From positions 372,001 to 436,000 of the forward strand of contig JAJSPD010000013.1 of assembly GCA_021307315.1 (NCBI GenBank): a stretch of DNA of 64,000 bases, given 5' to 3'. This stretch comes from Bisporella sp. PMI_857 (lineage: Eukaryota > Ascomycota > Leotiomycetes > Helotiales > Helotiaceae). Below, piece after piece: positions 49,601 through 61,478 of this stretch. A model generated the notes under the pieces. The model saw only the letters and a list, made by a program, of their open reading frames with translations, was not told the DNA's origin and searched no databases. Within the stretch, counting starts at the first letter, position 1. Every line of letters starts with the position of its first letter. The position numbers and the translations under genes were made by a program.

Positions 49601-49663
49601 GCATTCGAGGGCAATGGCGCTGATTCGGGGACAGTCCTTGAATTAGTGTCCGACAGCAATTAG
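43626..49663 (+). CDS. NLR-like protein: alpha/beta hydrolase, NACHT-like, ankyrin repeats, ZZ finger
   Basis: Eight exons (43626..43699, 43763..44003, 44054..44113, 44164..44226, 44284..44523, 44596..44731, 44787..49438, 49505..49663) give 1874 residues, all in frame. Residues about 25-270 are an alpha/beta hydrolase of the kind found at the N-terminus of fungal NLRs (VVVNGLNGHPHMSW; nucleophile elbow FISHDLGGAIIKEA; VFFGTPHRVRDIESW). Residues about 290-600 resemble a NACHT module plus winged helix, but the P-loop reads YCDQGVDKGVVSG and Walker B reads YCVINEIHNC. About 28 ankyrin repeats follow (776-1772), then a ZZ-type zinc finger (about 1815-1854: CDGC, WKCLVCEDFNFCFKCYW, HAEHAF), split by a 66-nt intron. 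Fungal NLRs act in non-self recognition and heterokaryon incompatibility; that role here is inferred. The junction at 44113/44164 requires a GC donor. No stop or shift was seen in the 4.65-kb exon. Confidence 0.9.
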
Positions 49664-50458
49664 AGCTCCGTGGAATGCGTATTATTCACTGTAAAGAGAA
49701 TCAATGGAAGAAAGGCTCCCGATTGGTCGAATGGCTAGTTACATAGCCCAATTGGGAAACAAGTGGGTTTACTATGGAAGGGCCGCACAATGATATATCC
49801 CTCTGCAACTAACTATTACAACAACAATACAATCGTTGATTCCTATTAAGTCTATTGCCTTGTGATGTCAATGCGTCACTTGTGTAATATACCCTGAAAC
49901 CTTTCTTGAAATCAGTAATCGGATTGGTAAATAACTTAGTGAGTGACCGTGATAACAAGGAGGTTGAGTCGGAGCCTTCTGAAATAAGCTGGTGATAACA
50001 GATCTGCGTGGTGAGTAAGGAGCGTGGATGCACTATCATACGGTCGATGTCTATTTTCTTAAGCCACCATAAACCAGCCTCACAATCCAATCATATCCCA
50101 AGCGAAGCCACATTTGAATAATAAATGACTTCAATATTCCTGATGAGCAGTTTCCAATCTTCGAATCAGAAACTTCCCCGACGTGATGAGAGAAAGATAG
50201 TCATGCTAATCAGCAGTTCTATCATACCAAATCCCCCCAAATAGTTATCCTCGCCAAGGAGAGGTATGAGGTGCTTCAATATGGTAGCAGTTGCCTCTTG
50301 CACTGGCCAGTGAGGTTAGCTATAGAGATACCATCACAATTAGCGTAGAAAGAAATCAAGACACTGTATTTTTGTTCGTCTACCATTTCACTCGCGGTCA
50401 CTATACTCCTCTCTTGCCCGATCCAAACCCAACATGCCGCAAATCATCCTTAGACAGC
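49664..50458. other. Intergenic between convergent genes
   Basis: About 0.8 kb between the convergent ends of the NLR-like gene and the RING gene. Only short frames; no motif recognised. Confidence 0.5.
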
Positions 50459-51214
50459 TCAATCAGCTCGCGAAGCTAGCAATCCTGCCTCTTGAGCCGT
50501 GTCATCCGCCTCGCCCCCGTGGAAGTCCGGCTCGTTCGGATGGGAGGGAGCTCCGAAAAGTGCTGCATATACCTCCATATAACCCACAGCTTCCGAATCG
50601 GGATACGTTGGCGGCGTAGGCGTGTATTGAGAATCGAGATCCGCCATAGGGCCTATTACAAAGGTGTGCTGGAAAGTGACCTCGCCGAGAGGCGCGCTCG
50701 ACACCCAGTTCTCTCTAGTAAGAATGCCATCCGCACCATTATCAGCGCCATCGGAGTCAGAGTCGTTGTCGGAATCATATGTGAAATCCAGTAAACCGGC
50801 AAATTGGCCTTCAAGTATGTTTTGCGAACCATTGACGGCCTCATCTCCGATCTTCTCGATCGTCTTCCTGCAGAGTGGACATGAGGATCTGCCTGCTCCT
50901 GGGCGGCTGGCTTGGCGGTGCCAGCTGTGGATGCACTCGTTGCAATATTCGTGCTTGCAAGGTTTGATGGAGATAAGCTGTTTGGCTTCCTCCTTACAGA
51001 TTGGGCATTCGATAGTATTTTTCGTAGACTCAAGATCTTTGCTCAATCCGTCGCTACTTGTAGATACTGTTTGTGTTGTACAGAGTGGAGATCTGTCGTA
51101 GGCTCGTTCAACGACGGCAGCAGAGCTGTGCTCCATGATAGGTGTGTTTCGAGTAGTGGAGTCTTCGGTGGAAGGCATAGTTGAGATTTGAATCGAAGTG
51201 TTATTGTCCGTCAT
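50459..51214 (-). CDS. RING-finger protein (C3HC4)
   Basis: A single exon of 251 residues. Residues 70-115 form a C3HC4 RING: C70-x2-C73, C86-x-H88, C91-x2-C94, C112-x2-C115 (ECPICKEE, PCKHEYCNECIHSW, SCPLC). RING fingers of this type usually recruit an E2 and act as ubiquitin ligases. The N-terminus is Ser/Thr-rich, and the C-terminal half is acidic (a run of Asp/Ser near residues 145-155) and probably disordered. There is no transmembrane segment, so it is probably cytosolic or nuclear. The ATG at 51214 is the only reasonable start. Substrates unknown. Confidence 0.88.
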   Translation of the reverse strand: MTDNNTSIQISTMPSTEDSTTRNTPIMEHSSAAVVERAYDRSPLCTTQTVSTSSDGLSKDLESTKNTIECPICKEEAKQLISIKPCKHEYCNECIHSWHRQASRPGAGRSSCPLCRKTIEKIGDEAVNGSQNILEGQFAGLLDFTYDSDNDSDSDGADNGADGILTRENWVSSAPLGEVTFQHTFVIGPMADLDSQYTPTPPTYPDSEAVGYMEVYAALFGAPSHPNEPDFHGGEADDTAQEAGLLASRAD

Positions 51215-52137
51215 TGTGTCTGAGTATCGAAGCTGTGAGATTTGGAGGTGAGGCTGTAAAGATACTGGCTTCTGGCGTCTCTCAAAGGACGCCGCTCGTC
51301 ACCAATCTTCGTTACTTGTATGTTGCAGGAATAAATTGCGCGAGTGCCCATAAAATTAGGGTCTAATTTGAAATGTATGATATTAAGATGTCCCATTCAA
51401 AGTTGGGGTGGGCTGGATTTATGCGCAAAACTCTGATCAACAGACCAAGTCTTAAACTGAATGGACGTATTCTTATAAGTAGCGGCTGGTTAGCACATGG
51501 AGGCAATTTCTTTGGTTCTAATTTAGGTGAATGTTTTTTGCGAAGCACCGTAAATAACAGTGAGACATATTATTCACTGACTTAGCATGATAGAGGCGTG
51601 AAATGCTCCTCTAAGTATCTGCATACCTATTTATTTTCTCTCCAACATAAAACGTATGCTTACCATAGCCAGGGCACTGAACTAAGGCAAACGAGATATC
51701 AGAGTGAACAGTGAATGAAATAAAAATTTTTGCTTATTGGCGACAAGTGACATTCAAGAAGCGCTATGACAATTGCGAGAGGCAAAGAAGTCTTGTACCT
51801 TACAGTTCTGATTTCTCGGGATACTTCGCAGAGACAACCTCTCAGAGAAATACCCTCGTTTCATCTCCGTGACACATCGTGTTCTTAAGTCAAATTACCC
51901 TATGATTCATTTTTTCGGCTGACAACCCTATGATTCGTGGCAAACATAAATACTCCGTGGATGAAATTCTCGCCACACCTTTCTCTCATCAACGAGAGCT
52001 TCTTGCCTTGATGGCCACTAACCCAGTGACTAATTCCTATCTCAGTATTTACAAAGACCATATAGCTCAAAGACGACATGGTCGACTCCGAGGTACCGAG
52101 CACACCTGGTAACCACCGATAGCTCACCGCGAGCCGG

Positions 52138-52401
52138 CTAAGGCCAGATACCTGAACTCCTGATTTCAGACAAGCCATAGAACCACGCTGCATTTGTTAA
52201 TACCCAAATACTGGCGAGCTTTACGAGTCTAGAGTCTGAACGTGCTATACGGAAGATTACACCCAATGATCCTGAATAAACCGTCTTCTCATAGCCAGTA
52301 GCAAATACCCACCATATCAAATATACCCACCCATAACCCAGCAGAAATCGCACATTCCTATCCCTCATCACCCTCATGCTATCCACAACATCGGGAGCCA
52401 T
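52138..52401 (-). CDS. Hypothetical small membrane protein
   Basis: An uninterrupted ATG frame of 87 residues. It starts MAPDVVDSMRVMRDRNVRFL, with a basic patch followed by a hydrophobic helix (LLGYGWVYLIWWVFATGY, residues about 20-38) and a second weaker hydrophobic stretch near 64-76. Composition looks like a small integral membrane protein, but I do not recognise it. It could be a chance frame or the first exon of a spliced gene. Confidence 0.3.
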   Translation of the reverse strand: MAPDVVDSMRVMRDRNVRFLLGYGWVYLIWWVFATGYEKTVYSGSLGVIFRIARSDSRLVKLASIWVLTNAAWFYGLSEIRSSGIWP

Positions 52402-52677
52402 GAAAGTTTCAATGCTAACATGCTACCACCACTTATCAGCCAGCCGAGTTTCCATGCTCGCCATCAGGTAAACAAACGTCTAATTCACGACATTCCACCA
52501 TTGCCTTGGTCGCAAAACAAAACAAAACTTAAAGACCTATACGGGTTAAAGTTGATATATAAAGAAGCCGAGCGAGTCGAAGTTGCCAGCATCGCCAAGA
52601 AGATGCATCGATTCAGGGGCTCAAGCGAAAGAACAGGGAGTTCAATTGGCCGACACGTTTTTTTGTTGCGCGTCTCC

Positions 52678-52735
52678 AAAAAAAAAAAATTTAAACAAAT
52701 TAAACAAATTTTTATTTTTTATATTTTTTTTGGGG
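52678..52735. repeat. A/T-rich low-complexity tract
   Basis: A run of A followed by AAATT repeats and T-rich sequence, ending in G. Low complexity in non-coding DNA. Confidence 0.7.
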
Positions 52736-53431
52736 TTCAAGTCCAACTCAAAAATATAAAATCACGTGAAGGTACACTCACTCCGTCTTTTCAAGAGGTC
52801 AATGTCTTTATATAACATCTCTCTGTGTGAATGTGTATGCCTGCTGAGCTTGTCGGATGAAAGAACATCTACCAGGAGCGATTTAAACCATTCATGATGA
52901 CTACGATCGTTAGAGTGTTTCGTGGGTGAGGTTTTGAGCTAAGTACAGCTGGATGAGGACAGGGAATGCAAATAATCGAAGAGCTGGTTCTTCACAACAA
53001 GTATTTACTTGGAGGAAATGACTAAAAGTCATGTATGAAACCTTATTTCTGCCATTCTAGCCAATATTCACAATATTAAACAAAAAAGCCTGTATTAAAA
53101 TGCATCTACTGGAGTTTCCGCCAGAAGATGCTGCAACTGCAGGATTATTGCTCTATCTATGAGTCGAATTCGCAGAGCCACTGGAAATAGACTATGATTT
53201 ATTGTGGTCGAGATGGAGTATATCACATATATGGATGCTTTCGGTGTGTTGCACCCACCTCATATTGATCCGTAAACCTGGCTTCATGAAATCTACGGAA
53301 AACCGCAATTACAGACTTCATAAAGCCTTCCCAATCCTCACATCTCCTCCATTCGGTGAGATGGGGCTCACATCCTCAGCATCCATCGTCCTTGTGTCTT
53401 TTACTGAGAGCCGATAGTCCGTATATTCCAA

Positions 53432-55171
53432 TTAATTGTCGTCGATATAGTCTTCTCCAACGCTCACATCATCGCTCGTCTTCACTGCTAGAACTGAGCG
53501 CTTCTTTTCGATCGAGACTACATTTGGCACCATGCCTATTTTCCACTCATCTAGCAACGAATTTCTTGGCCGTTCCCTTGCCACTTCCTTATCTCCTATT
53601 GTAGTCGTTGCGATACCTAATCCAGTACCATTCCCGGTCCCTCCCACAGCCATTGCCATATTAGGATTATCATAGTCGTCAATAGTGATCAGGGGAATCT
53701 TGGGCTCTCTCAACAACTCCAAATCTCTGAATCTCGGAAAGAAGCTAGGAATAGCCACGCGCTGGGCCTCGGTACGGCGTTTGCGATACAATAATAGAAC
53801 AGCTAAAATAAGTAGGAACAAGCCTAAGACTCCGAACGCAATGCCAATCCAGGTTCCCGTCGTCGACTTGCTGTCATGGTTGTTGGTGGTTGATATTGGG
53901 ACGGGTGACGGATGAGTCGTGGATGCTGTGGGCCACGATGTCCATGCTGTCATATCTGTGCCTATAGGTAAGGTTGGGAGGGCAGACGACCAGCTGTATG
54001 GGAATGGCTTGGGTGAAGAGATGACTGATGTTTCGGAGCCATCTGCTGAGGTATCTACCGTGTTGCTTGGGCTATCTAATAGCCTAGTCGATCTTTCTGA
54101 TGGATCGGTTAGACTACCTGAAATTGTGTCTAATGCGCTCAAAGGATTAGTTGACGGCGAAACCTCATCTGTTGTGGATAGGGACGCAATTGAGGAAAGC
54201 AGTCCTTCTGCCGATGCAGAAGTCGGTGGGGCTAAAAGCTGAGGGGAAGACTCCATGAACGGTGGCGGTTGTGAGTTTAGGGATACTTGCAGCGATTCTG
54301 ATGAAGCTGCGATAATAACAATGGAATTAAGTGCACCTGTCGTTGAGGATACTGGCTCAACCGAGATTGAAGAGAAAGGTGATACTAGATCTGGAAATGG
54401 AAGAGTTCGTGACGTAGGTATACTGGGTACTGATACAGGTGAAGTGTTTATGGCTGGAGCGGGACGAGAGGTAGGATCTTGTCCACCGTCAGGGGAAGGA
54501 GCTGCAACAAATATTGGCGGAGGAGGTGATAGGACAGGCTCAAACAATATTCTTGTGCTCACAGGCGCTTGTACGCTTATTTGCACGAGCGGTATTGTTA
54601 TCTGTGCTGTCGAAGATACTTGTCCTACTTGCGCCTCAAAAGTGGAAGTTGAAATGGGTGGCAGAGAAGACCTTTCTGCAGGCTCAGATATGGTGGCAAT
54701 AAGAGAAGTGGGCGACGGTTCGTCTGGTTCGGGCTGAGTCTCCATAGTTGCGGGAGTAGAAGAAATATCCAAAGAAATGGAGCGGGAAGGCTCTTGTGTA
54801 GCTTGAGCGCTAATGGAAGGGGCAAGAGTGGTAGAAGGAGGCGCCTGTGGCTCGATCAGCACCTCATGAGAAGTCTGAGTGACGCCTAGATTTGTTGCTG
54901 GTCCCTGCTGAGTTTGCTGTGTTGGTTTGGTCGATGTCTGAGCAACCAAAATCGAGGAGTCTGATGATGCGTTATCAAATACCTTGGTGGCTGAGCTCAA
55001 TGGGAAATGTGGTGCTTGCTTAGATTTCTGTCTGTGAAAATCATCGACGACACCACGCTCGGAAGCAAATGCTATCGATCTTTCTGCTTCTCTTCCAGCA
55101 GCAATCTGTGTAATAAGCAGTAGCTCCGTGTATAACAACGCGGCGGAGGAGATTCGTGGTTTGGATGTCAT
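53432..55171 (-). CDS. Ser/Thr-rich single-pass cell-surface protein (Mid2-like)
   Basis: A single exon of 579 residues starting at the ATG at 55171; the open frame continues upstream only to a GTG. The N-terminus (MTSKPRISSAALLYTELLLI) looks like a signal peptide. The next 400 residues are rich in Ser, Thr and Pro, as expected for a heavily O-mannosylated extracellular stalk. One transmembrane helix follows (about 438-462, WIGIAFGVLGLFLLILAVLLLY) with a basic stop-transfer RKRR, then a 117-residue cytosolic tail. This layout matches Mid2/Wsc-type wall-stress sensors, but no WSC cysteine domain is present, so the sensor role is inference. No close family is recognised. Confidence 0.75.
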   Translation of the reverse strand: MTSKPRISSAALLYTELLLITQIAAGREAERSIAFASERGVVDDFHRQKSKQAPHFPLSSATKVFDNASSDSSILVAQTSTKPTQQTQQGPATNLGVTQTSHEVLIEPQAPPSTTLAPSISAQATQEPSRSISLDISSTPATMETQPEPDEPSPTSLIATISEPAERSSLPPISTSTFEAQVGQVSSTAQITIPLVQISVQAPVSTRILFEPVLSPPPPIFVAAPSPDGGQDPTSRPAPAINTSPVSVPSIPTSRTLPFPDLVSPFSSISVEPVSSTTGALNSIVIIAASSESLQVSLNSQPPPFMESSPQLLAPPTSASAEGLLSSIASLSTTDEVSPSTNPLSALDTISGSLTDPSERSTRLLDSPSNTVDTSADGSETSVISSPKPFPYSWSSALPTLPIGTDMTAWTSWPTASTTHPSPVPISTTNNHDSKSTTGTWIGIAFGVLGLFLLILAVLLLYRKRRTEAQRVAIPSFFPRFRDLELLREPKIPLITIDDYDNPNMAMAVGGTGNGTGLGIATTTIGDKEVARERPRNSLLDEWKIGMVPNVVSIEKKRSVLAVKTSDDVSVGEDYIDDN

Positions 55172-58100
55172 CGCCACTTGGCTGAGGACTGAGATGGAAA
55201 GTAAGATAAAAGCAACATAATTTAAATTGACGACCACGACTAATGCGATTCTGGATCATTGTCCTAATTGGCTACTGAGCTGCTTCAGGAGACAAAGGAA
55301 TGTTGCGTAGTTGGAAAAACTATACGTAGAACAAAGGCTAGACTCGGTGGTGACGGTAGTGCTGCTGACCTCCTGCCATTGACGTTGATGATCAAAGAAA
55401 GGATATCAAGTGAAGAGAGCTGCTGGATGAGAGTTTCTTTGAAATTGCTGTTCCAAGTCTCGACATTGCAAATGGTGTAGCGTGACCACTTGGCCGCTGC
55501 AAATGTCCAAACACAGGATTTGCTCCAAAGATAGGCACCAGTATGAGAGGAGTCTAGGGTTCCCTCCGTCTGGACAAAGCTCTACTCCTCCACTAGAGCC
55601 TTCAAACACTGAGCAGAGGTGTGTTGAAAGTATATTGGCTAACTTTGGATTGCTTGGTATATGTACAGATATAGTTTTATTGGCGGCATGTATATTGTAC
55701 GAAAGACGTAGCGTAAGAGAGGGATCACGAAGTGAGCTTTGATGTAGAAGACGGCAGGAAGCGATTGTTTATCTAGATATTTTGGGCGGGATCTCCGGGT
55801 CTATAGATGGCCGGCGAGCACGCGAGAGAGATATCAGATCTAATCTCTTGGTCTGGAGAAAGCAGATAGCGGGGAGAGTGACGGCCAGGATTATCAATTC
55901 GTCATAGGGATTGTCCAGTAAACGTCGACGAGTTTGACGTTATTCCTGGTTCGACTTTCCTATCGCGGCCATATCTCAAATGCCGCAGATTTATCTGGGG
56001 ATTTGCGTATCTGTGTGTGTGACCAAGCAAGCCCCTTGCCGAGTGATCCACGATAGGGAAGTGACCACGTACAAAAAACCGCAATAAAGTTGGTATCAAA
56101 GATAAAGAAACATGGATAAGGCATCAGAAAGATGCATGGCCCAGTGAGATAGGGCCTCTTCTGCGCAAGGCGAGTCCGCTGAATTGCGATACACTTGCTT
56201 GGAATTGCCCAATGCATCGAGAGCACTGGGCAACAGAGATTCCTTGTTGGTCAGGATTCATCTTATGTCAGCTGGGATGTTTATCTTCCAAAGCCCGATT
56301 GTGTTTGATTGTACCTGGATGATGCGATAGCATGCCATAGCATTCCGGCCTTCACCGTATGAAAAAACAGACGCGGGGCCCTGGTAATGTTCATTCGACT
56401 GCTCGTCTATAAAGCCAGAGCCATGTCCACTCTCTGATTCGAACATTTAAGTGCTTTCACGGAATGCTGGACTCCCCATCACCTTCAATAGCGACACCTC
56501 AGACTCCACGAGAGGAAGGAGTGGAACAACAAATGTCCCTGTTTGGTTTACAGATCACCTGATTGAAGAAATACCTTACTTGTACCGGCCAGACACACCT
56601 GCTCAACCATCCCCTCTTCAATCCTCATCTTCGGCTCGCCCATATCCTCCTTATACATAACATTGCCAACCACCCACTGCCGCTCCCATCATTCCGCATC
56701 AATCCTCGAAACGCCGCCTTTTTCGGTCTCGCTAGAGTCTTAGATTGTGCATATCCTTCGGCAGTGGGACCATCAGAATCAACGGCTCATCCATTCTACG
56801 TGTCACGACTCATGGCACACGCGTCAGTTCCACCACCACAAAGACCAGCAATAACAACGACAATCATCGATTTTTCCATTTTCCAAAACTGTCAAATTTA
56901 ATCCCCTGTACTATGGTTGGCCACCCCCACGCATTGCTTTTCTGTCGACTTTCGCAATTTATCCCTGAGTGAAGGTGCATCGCCAGATTGTTGCAGGTTC
57001 CAACCATGGCCCACGCTGGTCATCCCAGGGTCGGCCACTGCTGTGCTTGGGATTCAGTCATACCCCCGGAGTAATGCCACCTCTGCAGCGTTCCCCCACG
57101 CACACCCACATAACAATTACAGGCCCCTTCTGCAGCTCCCAGCCTTTTCGAAACATCCTCCTCTCCTGATTATACGGGACACTGATGCGCCAGCCGCCGT
57201 AGAATTCACAATCACGGAGCTTCGTTTCCATTTTCTCAAGCTCCGAATACACGGCTAGCCCGAGTCGGCGGCTTGGTTTCCCACACAGTGCTGCTCTATT
57301 CCGAAAAGCCCTAACAAAAGACGCAGAGATGATCCTGGACTTTGTTCCATAAGGAGGCTTGAATAGTTACTGTCATTTAACATTGTCACATGCAATCAAT
57401 AAATCGCGATCTGTGATTGGTCGCCTGAAGAACAGACCACTCAAAAAGGACAATAAATCATAGCAAGATCCTTTTGATGGGGAAAAAAAGGCAGAGACGG
57501 ATTTCACTAAGAGCACTCTTGAAGACATCAATGACAAACCTTTCACCGCAAATTTTAGATACGCAGCGCTGTTTACCGCCTTCGCGACAGGCTAGGCATC
57601 CAGACCTACACATTTTTGGTCTATCTGGACAGCCGGAATCTAAGCATCGCACTGTTTATAGAGCTCTGGTTACGACTGGGCCTGCTCTCATTGTTGATTA
57701 GGCGTTTGGTTGCTTCTAAAGTATTTCAATCTTTGCGGACATGAAAGAACTAAATTACGGTAGAATGGCCTCGAATATTGAAGATCGTCTAAACTGGACC
57801 TATTTCATCACCTACGACCTGTTATGTCAGCACAGGGGTCGAGTGAAGCTCCATATTCTGTATGGCACGAGTTTGGAGGTTAGGCAGGATGACTTTCTGT
57901 AGACCGCAAATATCTGATGCTATTTGATATTTGAGTGCTTACCAAACTCTGACTACGAGAACATATCCATCACATTCCGAGTTATTCCGACCTCGGTCTC
58001 TTTATGAAAAAAAATAACCATGATCTGTGGCGTGCGTAAATGTGCGGAAGCTAAATCAGTTTACAGGCTGGATATTTAGCTCCAATGTAGCTTGTGGCTT

Positions 58101-58195
58101 TTTCCGAACGCACGAGTCGCCCCGCGGCGTCTTGATTCCAAATTGGTCTCTCATCCTACTTCGTACTGGTAATTTTCAAATTGCAGGGCTTACAG

Positions 58196-58230
58196 GATTG
58201 ATTGATTGATTGATTGATTGATTTGATTCG
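58196..58230. repeat. (ATTG)n microsatellite
   Basis: Seven tandem ATTG units followed by a degenerate one, in the non-coding region upstream of areA. Confidence 0.85.
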
Positions 58231-60853
58231 TGCTGTATGAGTCGGTGACTATGTAACACTACTAGGTCCTCCTGCCTAGGGGCCTCGAGTACCTAATCCT
58301 CAGATAGTATACCCTTTCCCAGCCTATTTCTCCAGCTCTCTATCAACAGCATAGTGCCCAAATAAACAGTCATTCGACGCAGTACTTAGTAGGTAATTGG
58401 CCCTTGTTTCCACATCGCTACACTGACCAAACGCCAGCCTGGTGTGTACTGCCCTGTCAGGAAAAATAACTCTAAAAACCACTCGACACGAAATCAAGCA
58501 GAGCCACTCGGTGTTTATTTTATGCCTCCTGGCTCCTTTTCTGCCCAGCTATCCTCCTTATGTCTTTCAAGTCTGCGAGCAAAAGTCATAATGCCACAAT
58601 AGCCGTTGTCAACAAAAAAGAATAAAGCTTCGAAAATAAGATTGCTCCTGGCCCAGCTTTCTAGTACCGCAAAGAGCGTTAGGGATGCTGTAAGCTCATT
58701 AAAAAGAAAGCTCTCCGTAGCCAGTAAAAGTGCGATTTGAAGAAACGACGCCGAAAGTCTACCCGCTGAAAGAATGTCGAAAAAAGAAGGATTCGTACTT
58801 TGCTAGCAAGCTCCCACGTAGCTTGCAATCGTATGCCGGATGTTATAATCGACAAATTATTCGCTTTTCGTCCTATGTATTTCTCCTCCAATCTTTTAGT
58901 TGTCGTCTTTTGTTGTCGTAAAAATGTCGAAGTTGGGGGTGAAAACTCTGACGTGGCGGTATCGATAGAGTCAGAAAACATCTACCGTAGTTGTAATTGA
59001 CTCAATCTCGGCTCTGCAGACTCCCAGGCATAGTGAAGCAGAGCTTATTACCGTGCAAGGGAGCTGGAGGTTCGTAGAGGGCACCGCATACAGGTGTTGA
59101 GTCTTCGCCCTCCTGGGGCTTACAGGATCATAGCTCCCAGAAAGTTAAAACTTACAAGTTTCTGCCATATAGAAGGAAACCATACAAAATTGGTGATCCT
59201 TAACAGCACATGTGAGGAATTTTGGCGGTCAATACTCATCGCGCTTCAGCTATATTGCAACAATCATATTCTACTGTCATCAAACCAGACTTGGTCGATT
59301 CAGGCTGTTTGGGACAGCATCCCACTTCATCCAACTTATACCAGCATCAGCATATTGGCATATATTCACCAATAATTTCTAAGGTTGCAGCGGCGGCCAT
59401 GATTGCTTTTCTTTCTATGAAACCGTATGACTGATGCTGCCTATCTTCTATGTCTTCTCGTGCAGCCTGACATCAAGATCACCAGAAATAAGTACTGATG
59501 AGTTTCTTACCTCTCGAGGGCTCACACATCTCGAGATGTGAGATCAGTCAAGTTTCACCAAAGTAGCTTGGAAAGTTCTCGACTGTTACCTAGGAACAGC
59601 TGTATCAATATGCTTTCGGACGACAGCACGTCGTATCCCACCTGTCTCTTGCATTTCCTAGTATACAGGTAAAACGAGCATTGCTGTTCATTGCAGAAAT
59701 GTTCTAGTGCCTCTCCCGCCTTAGTAAAAAGGTATCTTAGCCATAAAGAGTCTGAAGATGCATACTACTGAACACAATGCTCAGACTCGAGAGCTATTGT
59801 AAGCCCAGAAGAGTATTGACTGGGGTGGTAGAACAATCCTACGCTGTGTAAGTATAAGTTCACTATTCACAGGACTACGTGGTGTAATGGCTGTGGATGG
59901 CGAGTACTCAGACATACAGAGCATGTAGCACCTCCGAGGATAGCTGTATTTCGGGCTTTTCTTTTGACACTCTAGGCGCCGAAAGACGAGCACCACCGTC
60001 AGTTCCCGGAGAAGCACCGACCAGAAGACGGAGGGGCAAAGGCTGAACTTGCATCTCGACCAGCGCCTGTGAGCATTAATATTTTCCACCTGCATTTTTT
60101 TTTTCTTGCTTGACCTTATTCCTTGCTAAGATGGTGGCCATGAAGCATCTTTGCCACCGTCAGAAGGATTTTTAAGTCATTTGCTTATCGTTAGGCATAG
60201 CACCAAAGGTAACACAACCTCAGCTTGAGGGTGAGCACCAAGGTCCCTAGGCAGCGGAAGCGAGCCTATTTCCACGTTTACACTTACAGTACCGTCCCCT
60301 CCCCTCCCCCCACTGCTACGAAACCTTGCCATAAACTGCCTTAAATATTGCTTGGTTTGCGGCCGACGGCAGAATGGTGGGTAAAAAAAAAACAGGAGCT
60401 ATCAATCTTGACACTGACCAATGTTGGGGCGGGGGTGCATCGACGACAGACCCTGAAAATCGGAGAGGTCGGATAAGATATGTGGACCATGTCGTACTGT
60501 AGTTTAGCCCAAGAGTGTGGGCTTCACGAATCAAGATTGCCATTTGCGTAACTTAGTAGTACTGTACGTAGCTTTCCTTCAAGTGGCTCCCTCGATCAAT
60601 TATGTTTTCTGCCAGCCCGTGGTGGATGATCGAGTCAGTCTAGTCATGGTATCGCCCCAACGGTTCATAGTCGGTGTCTACTATTATGCTGTGTTTAACA
60701 GGCAGGTTTTTCTTAGTCCAGATCCTATGCAAGTGAGGTGAGTCGAACGGATACGTCTACCGTGTAAAACAATGATTGAATATAATAATGATGATGGGAT
60801 ATGATGAACAAGAAGGGCAGAAGAGCCAGAGGATGGGTGGATGTGGGTGGATA

Positions 60854-60895
60854 GGATGGGATGGGATGGGGATGGATGGATGGATGGATGGATGG
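60854..60895. repeat. (GGGAT)n/(GGAT)n microsatellite
   Basis: GGGAT units pass into perfect GGAT units. This tetranucleotide repeat makes spurious Trp/Met/Asp/Gly-rich frames. Confidence 0.85.
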
Positions 60896-61446
60896 ACGTC
60901 TCTCCCAGCAGCATGCTGCTTACCGTTGAAACCCATGTTACCCCCACTCGACCTTTGTATCCCCACTCCTCAGTTAAAGCAGCATCTGCTAGGGGGGTTA
61001 TCTGTTCATCCAATGACAATGCCGGAAGATGCATTTTATTTTCAAGTTGGGAGGTAGTAAGTATTGTTCTCGGCCCCATAGTTTTATATTCAGAGGGCGC
61101 CATATTTCCACAATTCATTCCTGTCCTTGTTAGGCAACATGTGGGTGTAGCCTTGCCTCCGTTGTCGCTGGCCCGGAACCAAACATCAAAGAATCAGGAA
61201 AATCGCTGAGGCAGAGGCTCAAACGGTTCGTGGAAACGGGAGTGCGGTGAAGCAGCATCGTAGTTGTCTCTCTCTGCAGACTGCATAAGGGAACCCCAGA
61301 GCAGCAGCACACCCTGATTAGAGCCTGATATGAGTCGGGTTTCAATGATGGATAGTATCGCATTAGATCGGGTTCAAGCTTGAGCATCTCAAGAACTGTC
61401 GATTAATCTACAGCACCTATGTGCACTTTGCAGCGTAGAAACATGA

Positions 61447-61478
61447 ACCCTATCTCTTTCTATCTCTCTCTCTCTCTT
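61447..61478. repeat. CT-rich microsatellite
   Basis: TATCTCTTTCTATC followed by repeated TC units, 1.2 kb upstream of the areA start codon. Confidence 0.8.

Larger units (their letters stand above)
51215..53431. other. Intergenic, mostly non-coding
   Basis: About 2.2 kb containing the RING gene promoter at its left, a possible small membrane protein (52138..52401, listed separately) and a strongly A/T-rich tract at 52678-52735. Nothing else could be supported. Confidence 0.45.

Noticed and set aside
55482..55742. Plus-strand frame of 86 codons upstream of the surface-protein gene
   Set aside because: Overlaps the promoter of the divergent gene, has no motif and weak protein-like composition.
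60776..61209. Plus-strand frames rich in Trp/Met/Asp/Gly
   Set aside because: Produced by the GGAT microsatellite, not by coding selection.
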